Origin: Anaerolineae bacterium
Lineage (GTDB): Bacteria > Chloroflexota > Anaerolineae > B4-G1 > SLSP01
Direction: 5' to 3'
NCBI GenBank assembly: GCA_016931315.1
Contig: JAFGFB010000072.1
Location: 1 to 38,796, forward strand
DNA: 38,796 nucleotides
Of the stretch, positions 23,355-32,667 are shown one piece after another; positions within the stretch are counted from its first letter, which is position 1, and each line of letters begins with the position of its first letter. Position numbers and translations under genes: made by a program. The notes beneath the pieces are model-generated. The model ran no database searches and was not told the origin of the DNA. It saw only the letters and a list, made by a program, of their open reading frames with translations.

Positions 23355-23981
23355 GTGGAATCCCAACCAGTGCATGATGAACTACGCTTTGGAGTTTTAG
23401 GCGGGAGTTTCGATCCCCCACACTACGGACATCTAGCGCTGGCAGAGACGGCGCGGGTGCAGTTAAATCTGGCGCGCGTGGTCTTTGTCCCCGCAGGAGA
23501 GCCACCGCACAAAAGACATGCAGATTTAAGCCCAATTGCTGACCGCGTCGCGCTCGTCCAGGCAGCTATCGCGGATAACGACGCTTTTGCACTCTCGCGT
23601 GTGGATGCAAACCGCCCAGGTCCCCACTACACAGTGGATATGCTGCGGTTGCTACGGCTAGAATATCCGCAGGTGACCTCGTGGAGCCTGTTGCTTGGAG
23701 AAGACTCGCTGCGAGATTTCCTCACCTGGCATGCACCGGAAGAAATCCTTGAACTCGCGGACCTTGCCGTCATGCACCGTCCCGACCGCCCGGCGCCGAT
23801 TGAGATTTTGCAGAAACATCTTCCAACACTGGAGCGGCAGCTTATCTGGTTAGATTTGCCGCCGCTCCACATCAGCGCCACCGAATTGCGCCGCCGCATT
23901 CGAGAAGGATTGCCCGTACGTTATTTAGTCCCTTTAGCCGTCGCCGTCCTTATTCGTAAGAAGCGGCTCTACGCAGGCTGA
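23355..23981 (+). CDS. nadD: Nicotinate-nucleotide adenylyltransferase
   Basis: Converts nicotinate mononucleotide and ATP to deamido-NAD in NAD biosynthesis. The 208-residue protein has the nucleotidyltransferase signature GVLGGSFDPPHYGHLALAETAR, the VFVPAGEPPHKR loop typical of NadD, GPHYTVDMLRLLRLEYP, LLGEDSLRDFLTWHAPEEIL and the C-terminal LHISATELRRRIREGLPVRYLVP, close to the ISSTxIR motif. I chose the GTG at 23355 because GAGGGAAACAAAA lies before it; a GTG at 23340 is an alternative with no ribosome-binding site. It follows the Mo-hydroxylase large subunit by 25 bases and is probably cotranscribed. Its last 13 bases overlap the end of the convergent ABC-transporter gene. Confidence 0.95.
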   Translation: MESQPVHDELRFGVLGGSFDPPHYGHLALAETARVQLNLARVVFVPAGEPPHKRHADLSPIADRVALVQAAIADNDAFALSRVDANRPGPHYTVDMLRLLRLEYPQVTSWSLLLGEDSLRDFLTWHAPEEILELADLAVMHRPDRPAPIEILQKHLPTLERQLIWLDLPPLHISATELRRRIREGLPVRYLVPLAVAVLIRKKRLYAG

Positions 23982-25759
23982 GCGACTATTGACGTTGCGC
24001 CATTCCCGGGGATTACCAATGGCTCCATCTGCATCTGCACCATATTGAGATGGCGGTACAGCCCTTCCTGGGCAAGCAACTGCTGGTGCGTGCCCATCTG
24101 CACAATAGTATTGCCTTCCAGGACCACAATCTTATCCGCGTTGCGCACCGTAGAAAGGCGGTGTGCGATAATCAGGGTGGTCCGTCCCACCATCAAGCGC
24201 TCCAGCGCCTGCTGAATCAACAGCTCCGTCTCAGTATCTACCGATGAGGTGGCCTCATCGAGAATGAGGATAGGGGCATCCTTGAGCACCGCCCGCGCAA
24301 TCGCCAGGCGTTGCTTCTGTCCCCCAGAAAGTTTCACACCGCGCTCGCCAATCATCGTATCATAGCCATTGGGCAAGCGCATGATGAAGTCATGCGCGTT
24401 GGCAATACGCGCCGCAGAAATCACCTCTTCCTCCGTTGCATCGGGCTTGCCAAAGAGAATATTCTCCCGCGCCGTCCCATGAAAGAGGAAAACATCCTGC
24501 AAGACAATGCTGATCTGACGTCGCAGATTATCTGCCTTTAGCGTGCGCAAATCATGCCCATCAAGCGTAATGCTGCCCTCACACACGTCGTAGAAACGCG
24601 GAATCAAGCTCGCCAGGGTGGTCTTCCCCACACCGGTAGGTCCCACCAGCGCCACCACGCTGCGCGCAGGGATTTCCAGGGTGATATGTTCCAACACCGG
24701 TTCCCCGGCGCTATACGCAAAGCTGACGTCATTGAAAGTAACAGCGCCCTGAACTGGCTCCGGCAGCGTGATAGCGTCTACCGCCTCAACGACCGTCGGT
24801 TCCTCCTGAAGCAATTCGGAAACACGTTCGGCGCCCGCCTGCGCTTCCTGTATACCTTCCCAGGCATCCCCCAAGATCCGTATGGGTTGGTAAAACAGGT
24901 CCAGATACAGGTAGAAAGCCACCCAATCTTCCAGAGGCAGAACCTGTTGCAGCACCAATTTTCCGCCGAAGTAAATCATCAAAATCACTCCCAGCGAAGA
25001 GGTGAACTGCACAAAGGGATGGAAGGTCGCCATCAACCGCAACGCGCGAAGCAGCGAATCACGATAGCGCGCAATCCGCTCGCCAACCCGCCCCGCCTCC
25101 AATTCCTCGCGGGTGAAGGCTTTGATCTCACGTATACCGGCAAGATTATCATTGAGCGTGGCATTGAGCTCGCCAAGTTCCTTCTGTCGCACTACAAAAG
25201 CCGGGCGAACATACTTTGCAAAAGCGCGCATCGAGAGAATAATGAAGGGGATGGGGATCAGGCTGAGCAACATCAGCTGCCAGTTGATGGTCAACAACAC
25301 TGCGGTTACCCCAATAAGCGTCAACACATTGACCGCCACATCCGGAATGGCATGCGCGATGAGACGCTCGAACATATCCGAATCGTTGACGACGCGCGAC
25401 ATCAATTGCCCCGTCTGCTTGTCCTCGTAGAAGCGCAACGAGAGTCGCGGCAAGTGCCGGTAGATTTCTCGGCGCACATCAGCGACGACCCCCCAACCCG
25501 CAACATGCCCCATGTAGCTCCGCACAAACTGCAAGAAGCCACGTATCAAATGCACTAACAGTGCAATCAATGCCAGGCGCGTGACTGTAGTCATAGCTTC
25601 GAGGGTCGCTCCCGGGGCAGTGATGGTAGCAACCAGATTACGGATTAACCAGGGGGTGATCAGCTGCGCACCCACCAACAATACCATGCTGACAACCGTA
25701 AGAATGAGCGCGCGCAAATACTTGCGCGCATAATGATTGAGAAATCCCAACGTCTTCAT
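23969..25759 (-). CDS. ABC exporter, MsbA/LmrA-type half transporter
   Basis: The 596-residue protein has six transmembrane helices in the first 310 residues (ABC transporter type 1 fold, with the coupling-helix region RREIYRHLPRLSLRFYEDKQTGQLMSRVVNDSD and IKAFTREELEAGR) and an ATP-binding domain. Walker A is GPTGVGKTT, the Q-loop is in SIVLQDVFLFHGTARENI, the signature is LSGGQKQRLAIARA, Walker B with catalytic Glu is ILILDEATSSVD, and the H-loop is IIAHRLSTVRNAD. It should dimerise and export lipids, peptides or drugs; the substrate is unknown. It is monocistronic and has its own promoter at 25892-25919. Its 3' end overlaps nadD tail to tail by 13 bases, leaving no room for a separate terminator for either gene. 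Confidence 0.95.
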   Translation of the reverse strand: MKTLGFLNHYARKYLRALILTVVSMVLLVGAQLITPWLIRNLVATITAPGATLEAMTTVTRLALIALLVHLIRGFLQFVRSYMGHVAGWGVVADVRREIYRHLPRLSLRFYEDKQTGQLMSRVVNDSDMFERLIAHAIPDVAVNVLTLIGVTAVLLTINWQLMLLSLIPIPFIILSMRAFAKYVRPAFVVRQKELGELNATLNDNLAGIREIKAFTREELEAGRVGERIARYRDSLLRALRLMATFHPFVQFTSSLGVILMIYFGGKLVLQQVLPLEDWVAFYLYLDLFYQPIRILGDAWEGIQEAQAGAERVSELLQEEPTVVEAVDAITLPEPVQGAVTFNDVSFAYSAGEPVLEHITLEIPARSVVALVGPTGVGKTTLASLIPRFYDVCEGSITLDGHDLRTLKADNLRRQISIVLQDVFLFHGTARENILFGKPDATEEEVISAARIANAHDFIMRLPNGYDTMIGERGVKLSGGQKQRLAIARAVLKDAPILILDEATSSVDTETELLIQQALERLMVGRTTLIIAHRLSTVRNADKIVVLEGNTIVQMGTHQQLLAQEGLYRHLNMVQMQMEPLVIPGNGATSIVAQPA

Positions 25760-25891
25760 ATTCTAACCTTGAACTCCTTTACAAATTCGCTCTCACGACA
25801 GGATATAGAGCTTTGTCCATCTTTGGGCTAACCATCTCAGCCACAAGTGATGCTCCGCATATCCTATCGCATTCAACACGATTAGTTAGCT

Positions 25892-25919
25892 ATTATAACT
25901 GATTTTTCGTTTTTTCAAA
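25892..25919 (-). promoter_or_regulatory. Promoter of the ABC exporter gene
   Basis: On the minus strand TTTGAA (25919-25914) and TATAAT (25897-25892) are 16 bases apart; the leader is about 125 bases. Family A element A2 lies immediately upstream. Confidence 0.55.
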
Positions 25920-25925
25920 TACCAG

Positions 25926-26250
25926 AGGTATAGGAGGGTGCGTTTCAAAACGGGGGCGAAAATTTCAGGCGTCCGTACGGGACGCATGAGAAAATTGATT
26001 TTTGTGATGGGGCAAAGCCCCATCACAAAAATCAATCAAAGGAAAGGCGTTTGCATGATAGGTATCTTGCTTTTTCCCAATAGTTGAAACGCACCCGGTA
26101 TAGGACAAATTATTGGAAAGCTCAAAGGCTAAACCTGGTCAGACAATATGTTTAGACACTTTGACATGCCGAAGAGACACCGAAGCAGGTTGTTTTGTGA
26201 TTTTCATGGACGGGGCTGCGCACCGTCCACGAAAATCACACCTGCAGAAA
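25926..26250. mobile_element. Family B-related element B3, interrupted by A2 and lacking a right end
   Basis: GGTATAGGACAAATTATTGG (reconstructed across the A2 insertion) is the family B left terminal repeat. Beyond it, a subfamily arm (26115-26190) is shared with the element at 38631, including AGACACTT and CCTGCAGAAAGAAG. A 20-bp hairpin with two mismatches and a TGC loop lies at 26197-26239. No right terminal repeat was found, so the end at about 26250 is a guess. The following 100 bases to the gene at 26351 contain nothing recognised. Confidence 0.5.
25936..26096. mobile_element. Family A miniature element, copy A2 (161 bp), with perfect 9-bp target duplication
   Basis: It begins GGGTGCGTTTCAAA and ends GTTGAAACGCACCC. 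The flanks are GGTATAGGA at 25927-25935 and the identical GGTATAGGA at 26097-26105. The duplicated target is the terminal repeat of a family B element, so A2 is a younger insertion into an older element. The central hairpin (25995-26035) is a perfect 19-bp stem identical to that of A1. No open reading frame; a transposase acting in trans is required. Confidence 0.88.
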
Positions 26251-26350
26251 GAAGCGCTGAGAGTTGATTGCTATTGTGCCTCTGTGCCTTTGTGGTAAAG
26301 TTGAGGGGCGGCATCATACCGTGCATGTTCAATGGGGAGGATTGCTGACG

Positions 26351-28015
26351 ATGCGTCGTTTGCTGTCACTATTATGGGTCTTGGGAATCATTGTGCTTTC
26401 AGGGTGCTCCGATATCATGGAATTGCTCGAGCAAGAGCCGGTGGAAGAACCGGTACTCACGTATGCTGCGCCTACGCCAGAGCCTTTCCCCGACCAGGTC
26501 ACGACAGCAGCGCGCATCCGTCAGCGGGGAGCCATCATTGTAGGCATTCGCTATGATCTCGAACCGTTTTCCTTCATCAGCGCCAACGGAGAGCTCTCAG
26601 GATTGGAGATTGACCTGGCGCACGAACTGGCGCAGCGTTGGTTGGGAAATTCCGACGCCGTAATCTTTCGACAGCTGCGCTCCGATACCGCGGCGCAACA
26701 CCTTATGGATGGCAATGTAGATATTGTACTGGCAGGGGTTTCCTACACCCGCAACAACGAGCAGAGCATTGATTTCAGCCCGCCATATTTCATCAACGGG
26801 CAAGCGCTGCTCACCTTCACCGATACCGGCATCAACGCCTTGAGCGATTCCAGTGGACGACGTATTGGCGTCATCAGCTGGACGGACACCACACGTCAGA
26901 TTGAAGCAGTCACCACAATCACACCCACCCTCACCGCCTATGAAAACTTCTTCCAGGTAACAGAAGCTCTGCGCACGCGGCAAATTGATGCCTATGCTGA
27001 CGAACGCCACCGCTTAGAGCGCGCACGACGCACGGTCAACGGCGCTGAGATTGTCGGCCAATACACCCAGATCCCGTTCGCCATTGGCTTCCGGGAGAAC
27101 GATCCTTTCTTTGCCAACTTGCTGGCGCTCACATTCCAAGATATGGCAGCCGATGGGACGCTCACCGAGCTCTATGCTCGTTGGCTGCCGGGCACACCCG
27201 CACCGACGCTAGCGCGCCTCGCCGGCAGCTCACCTACGCCCACCCTGGGCGATGCCCCCCAAGAACGCTTCAACGGTGATCTGAGCGCCCGGGTGAAAGA
27301 ACGCGGCACGCTCCGCATAGGATACCTTCAGGATTTGTGGCCCTATTCCGCCGATCGCGATGATGGCGTCCCAACGGGCTTTGAGATACGGCTGCTCGAG
27401 CGCGTTGCCGAAATGTGGTTTGGAGATCGCCAGGCGGTGCAGATGGTGCCGGTAACACGTGCCACCGGCTTGCAGACGTTGCTCAATGGTGAAGTGGATG
27501 TACTTGCAGGGGGGTGGGTGCACTCACGGGAGATTGAGCTACAAGCCGAGGTCTCGACCATACTGTTTGATGATGGGGTGAGCATCTTTTCTCTCAGCGC
27601 TGCGCCCTACCGCAGCCTGCAAGAACTTGTAGGGCAACCCGTGGGTGTCATCAGTGGCTCTGAAGGTGCAGCAACAGTCGCCCAGCTAACCCAATTGGCC
27701 GGCGGCGCGCTCAACACCATCACCTTCCCAGATCGCGACGCGGCCGTTGCGGCGCTGCAACAGGGCCAGGTCGCCGCACTCCTCGCGGAACGGGGGCTGG
27801 TATTGGCGCCACTCTACCGTCAAGCCGGCTTCACGCTCATGGATGAGCGTCTGACCTATCGCCCGATTAGTTATGTATTGCCGCAGGGAGATTCCAATTT
27901 CCGTGACTGGTTTAACGAAACACTGCTCCAACTGCACGATAGCGGCATTTTCAGGGAACTCTACACCACCTGGTTTGATGATTCTGCGCCAAGTGGTCCC
28001 CCCTGGCCTCGCTAA
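26351..28015 (+). CDS. Lipoprotein with two tandem solute-binding domains (SBP family 3)
   Basis: The 554-residue protein begins MRRLLSLLWVLGIIVLSGCSD, a lipoprotein signal with Cys at 19. Two copies of the amino-acid-type extracellular solute-binding fold follow. Copy 1 (about 45-290) starts RIRQRGAIIVGIRYDLEPFSF and has SGLEIDLAHELAQRWLG and MDGNVDIVLAGVSYTRNNEQSIDFSPPYF. Copy 2 (about 315-548) starts RVKERGTLRIGYLQDLWPYSA and has TGFEIRLLERVAEMWFG and LNGEVDVLAGGWVHSREIE. The linker is Pro/Thr-rich. No permease or ATPase gene is adjacent, so it may be a sensor or orphan binding protein. The start at 26351 is chosen for the signal peptide; GGGGAGGA lies 11 bases upstream. Confidence 0.9.
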   Translation: MRRLLSLLWVLGIIVLSGCSDIMELLEQEPVEEPVLTYAAPTPEPFPDQVTTAARIRQRGAIIVGIRYDLEPFSFISANGELSGLEIDLAHELAQRWLGNSDAVIFRQLRSDTAAQHLMDGNVDIVLAGVSYTRNNEQSIDFSPPYFINGQALLTFTDTGINALSDSSGRRIGVISWTDTTRQIEAVTTITPTLTAYENFFQVTEALRTRQIDAYADERHRLERARRTVNGAEIVGQYTQIPFAIGFRENDPFFANLLALTFQDMAADGTLTELYARWLPGTPAPTLARLAGSSPTPTLGDAPQERFNGDLSARVKERGTLRIGYLQDLWPYSADRDDGVPTGFEIRLLERVAEMWFGDRQAVQMVPVTRATGLQTLLNGEVDVLAGGWVHSREIELQAEVSTILFDDGVSIFSLSAAPYRSLQELVGQPVGVISGSEGAATVAQLTQLAGGALNTITFPDRDAAVAALQQGQVAALLAERGLVLAPLYRQAGFTLMDERLTYRPISYVLPQGDSNFRDWFNETLLQLHDSGIFRELYTTWFDDSAPSGPPWPR

Positions 28016-28047
28016 TAGAGAACTCAGCCACGTCTGATGAAAGAGAG

Positions 28048-28084
28048 TGTTTTTGCGGCAACGCGGGGCGCTGCCGCAAAAACA
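28048..28084 (+). terminator. Hairpin after the solute-binding lipoprotein gene
   Basis: A 17-bp stem with one mismatch and a GGG loop (arm TGTTTTTGCGGCA) lies 32 bases past the stop codon. Its A/T base and G/C tip resemble the hairpins of the mobile elements, but no terminal repeats flank it. Confidence 0.55.
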
Positions 28085-28093
28085 TCCCCCCGC

Positions 28094-28273
28094 GGGTATA
28101 GGACAGATTGTTGGGAAAAACTGGAAGAGGTCGTGCAAACAGACGAAGAGGATCTTTTCTATGTTTTGGACACGGCGCCGGGTACGGCGCCGCGTCCAAA
28201 ACCACTTTTTCTTCAAAAAGGCATGCCATGCCTGATATGAAGTGTTATGCGGCCAATAATTTGTCGTATACCC
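28094..28273. mobile_element. Family B miniature element, copy B1 (180 bp), with perfect 9-bp target duplication
   Basis: The left terminal repeat begins GGGTATAGGACAGATTGTTG and the right one is CCAATAATTTGTCGTATACCC, inverted with three mismatches. TCCCCCCGC flanks both sides exactly (28085-28093 and 28274-28282). The central hairpin (28164-28201) has a 17-bp stem with one mismatch and a GGTA loop. Its sequence is unrelated to that of copy B2 although the neighbouring arms align. Confidence 0.88.
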
Positions 28274-28313
28274 TCCCCCCGCGATCCAGATTCGTCTTTC
28301 GGGCTGTTCGTGG

Positions 28314-28319
28314 TAAAAT
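28314..28319 (+). promoter_or_regulatory. Extended -10 box for a leaderless GTG start
   Basis: TGGTAAAAT (extended -10, hexamer TAAAAT at 28314-28319) ends six bases before the GTG at 28326, the same geometry as at mutS. The -35 region (TTCGTC) is poor. Confidence 0.45.
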
Positions 28320-28325
28320 AACTGC

Positions 28326-29339
28326 GTGAACGAACATCCAGAAAACAAGGAAGAGCCGCGCCCACCGGCTGGGGTGGTAGCCTGTCTGACCAGCGCTTTT
28401 GAGCTCCTGGCACACGCTCCACAACTGCTTCTGCCGCCTGTGCTGCTGGACTTGTTCCTGTGGCTGGGGCCGCGCCTCTCGGCAAAGTCGCTGGTAGAGC
28501 CGCTGATTGCGGCAGCAAAAACAGCGCCGACGGCTGATACGCAACCGCTATACCAGGCCATCAGTACAGCCCTAACAGAATTTAGCGCCAGCTTCGACCT
28601 GTTTTCAACGCTTAGTCCGGCGCCCATCCTGGGAACTCCAGTGCTCATGGGACTACGCCAGGTGCTCAGTAACCCGCTGGGACCGCGCACGGAAATTCCG
28701 GTCCCCACGCCTGGGGCAAGCCTGGGGTGGATTGCGTTACTTACCATTTTGGGACTGGGTATCAGCGCTTTTTATCTCACACAGGTAGGCCGGCAGGTAG
28801 TCAGTCATACCGAGGCCCCCGTGCCCGGTCCTGCTGCCGCGCCCCGGCTTTGGGGACAATTGGTCAGGCTCACAGTGGTCTTGCTATTCGGCGTCGGAAG
28901 CGCTGCATTAACGGCCTCCCTGGTGATGAGTGTCGGCACCATGATCAGCCAGGCGTTGATACCCGCTATCAGCCTGTTTTTCCTATCGCTGGGGTTGTTT
29001 GTTGGAGTACACTTCGTCTATACTATTCCGGGCATGGTACAATTGCGCCATCCCCCCCTGCGCGCGCTGCAGGAAAGCCTGCTTCTGGCGCGGGTGGATT
29101 TCCCCGGGGTTATGCAGTTGTTGCTACTTACACTGGTCCTTACTCAGGGCTTGAACTTTGTCTGGTCGCTGCCTGAACCTGATACATGGGCAACAATCGT
29201 AGGGATTGGAGGCCACGCCATCATTAACACGGCCCTGATCATTACATTGTTCATCTTTTACCAGGAGCGGTTGGCATATCTGCGATTGCTGCAAAACGCC
29301 TTCGCCCGCAATGCCGCGCAAGTACCCCGGTCAACCTAG
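28326..29339 (+). CDS. Uncharacterised integral membrane protein
   Basis: I do not recognise a family. The 337-residue protein has a short charged N-terminus (MNEHPENKEEPRPP), a hydrophobic segment around 24-50, a polar loop of about 80 residues, and then five or six likely transmembrane helices (about 136-156, 178-205, 212-238, 256-280 and 290-312), with a cytosolic tail rich in Arg. The layout resembles membrane proteins that carry an amphipathic reentrant region, but no catalytic motif is visible. The GTG at 28326 has no ribosome-binding site and a -10 box six bases upstream, so it may be translated from a leaderless mRNA. gyrB follows 69 bases downstream on the same strand. Confidence 0.75.
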   Translation: MNEHPENKEEPRPPAGVVACLTSAFELLAHAPQLLLPPVLLDLFLWLGPRLSAKSLVEPLIAAAKTAPTADTQPLYQAISTALTEFSASFDLFSTLSPAPILGTPVLMGLRQVLSNPLGPRTEIPVPTPGASLGWIALLTILGLGISAFYLTQVGRQVVSHTEAPVPGPAAAPRLWGQLVRLTVVLLFGVGSAALTASLVMSVGTMISQALIPAISLFFLSLGLFVGVHFVYTIPGMVQLRHPPLRALQESLLLARVDFPGVMQLLLLTLVLTQGLNFVWSLPEPDTWATIVGIGGHAIINTALIITLFIFYQERLAYLRLLQNAFARNAAQVPRST

Positions 29340-29399
29340 GTTCCGATATCAGACGCTTGAAAAAACCGGGAATCAGAATCAACCCGGCTCAAATCGTGA

Positions 29400-31343
<1,944 letters not shown>

Positions 31344-31349
31344 TATACC

Positions 31350-31382
31350 CCAAGCGGCGGCGCATAAAGCGCCGCCGCTTGG
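31350..31382. terminator. Bidirectional terminator between gyrB and the PrsW-like gene
   Basis: A perfect 14-bp stem CCAAGCGGCGGCGC with an ATAAA loop, followed by TTTAG on the plus strand, begins seven bases after the gyrB stop. It lies 17 bases from the stop of the convergent minus-strand gene, so it can serve both. Confidence 0.75.
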
Positions 31383-31398
31383 TTTAGCTCTAAACGCC

Positions 31399-32601
31399 TC
31401 ACTGTACCTGTGCCATCCGCCTCCGCAAGAACGCCGGGACCCCAGGCGTGCCCAACATCGCGATAAGCGCCAGCACGCCCACAATCACTACCCCTATCAC
31501 GGCAGCTGTGCCAGTCAACCATGGGGGCAAGGTCAATAAGGCTTGCGCCCCAGCGACGGCAATAACGTTGAAATTCCACAAGCCATGGAACAAAATCGCC
31601 ACGGCATAACCTAGCGGCATCATCCAGCGTTTGCTTCCGCTCCAGAAATACCCCCAGCCCAATCCAATCAAGCCGCTGGTGAAAGCGTGCATCGCGGTAG
31701 CCGGAATGCGTGTGCCAATGCCGGCAAACCAGCTGACAACATCCGTGAGGCTCGCGGCGCTATTGAAAACCCCCTCGACAACGGCAAACCCCAGCCCAGC
31801 TGCCGCGCCCCATAGAAAAGCCTGCAGCGGACGCGGACGTCTGCGGAAGCCAATGCCTACCAAAATCGCCGTTTTCAGCACTTCCTCAACCATAGGCGTA
31901 ATCACCGCCAGGGTAATGAATGCCACCATGAGCACGATAGGGGAAGCGAAAAGCGTAGTAAGGGCATCTGGCGTCAAAGCCTCTGGCGCCAGTTGTGACC
32001 ACTGCTCCAGCTGCAACGCCAACCCCTCCAATTCCGCTTGCCCGCCGGGAATAAAAACTGCTCCCAGCGCCACCAGGAAACTGCTGAGCACCAGACCCAG
32101 GAGTTCGGCTGGAATTGCCATCAAGGTGGCAATCACGCCACTGGTGAAGAGCAACACAGCCTGACGCCGGGAAACACCCGCCAGACTACCTCCGGCAAGC
32201 AAGGCGAAAGCGTAAAAGAGCAAGGCCGGCAAAGTAATCAACGCCACATGGAAAGGCGCCAGGACGATATCAAAGCGCCCCGCCGAGGCAAGCAGGACGC
32301 CCCCAATGGCACTGACCGCGAGAAAGACTGCGAGCGTGATCCAGGCGCGCCGGGGCTGAAGCAACGGCGCGGGACGCCCCAACCAGACTTCCAGCCCGCT
32401 GAGCAACAAAGCGCCGGCAAGCCCCAGGCCTAAAAGTCCGGCACAAGCAGCGATTATCGCCGTCATTTCACGCTGCTCAATCTCAATCGTGCGCACCCAG
32501 GTAGTGAGTAGCGCAAGTCCCAGGCAGCCCAAACTCAGCGCCAATAAAATCGCGGCGAAGAGAGCGACCACGAGCCACAAAATAAGTTTACGATCTGGCA
32601 T
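31399..32601 (-). CDS. PrsW-family intramembrane metalloprotease
   Basis: The 400-residue polytopic membrane protein has about ten hydrophobic segments. The PrsW motifs are in the second half: ITPMVEEVLKTAIL (the EE pair), GAAAGLGFAVVEGVF (motif 2 Glu), PATAMHAFTSGLIGLGWG (His) and AILFHGLWNF (His). In Bacillus subtilis PrsW starts cleavage of an anti-sigma factor. The target here is unknown and no sigma/anti-sigma pair is nearby. The start at 32601 (MPDRKLILW) follows GGGAAGAATT; an upstream in-frame extension overlaps a terminator hairpin. It is the last gene of a minus-strand run. Confidence 0.85.
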   Translation of the reverse strand: MPDRKLILWLVVALFAAILLALSLGCLGLALLTTWVRTIEIEQREMTAIIAACAGLLGLGLAGALLLSGLEVWLGRPAPLLQPRRAWITLAVFLAVSAIGGVLLASAGRFDIVLAPFHVALITLPALLFYAFALLAGGSLAGVSRRQAVLLFTSGVIATLMAIPAELLGLVLSSFLVALGAVFIPGGQAELEGLALQLEQWSQLAPEALTPDALTTLFASPIVLMVAFITLAVITPMVEEVLKTAILVGIGFRRRPRPLQAFLWGAAAGLGFAVVEGVFNSAASLTDVVSWFAGIGTRIPATAMHAFTSGLIGLGWGYFWSGSKRWMMPLGYAVAILFHGLWNFNVIAVAGAQALLTLPPWLTGTAAVIGVVIVGVLALIAMLGTPGVPAFLRRRMAQVQ

Positions 32602-32623
32602 AATTCTTCCCATTGAGAAACTA

Positions 32624-32656
32624 TTTTCGGCGCCGCGTGGCACGCGGCGCCGAAAA
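32624..32656 (-). terminator. Strong hairpin between the DsbA-cyclophilin gene and the PrsW-like gene
   Basis: TTTTCGGCGCCGCGTG is repeated exactly in inverted orientation around a single G (effective loop TGGCA). The A/T-ended arms suggest it can terminate in either direction. It lies 11 bases past the DsbA-cyclophilin stop and 23 bases before the PrsW start. Confidence 0.7.
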
Positions 32657-32667
32657 ACCATCACAGC

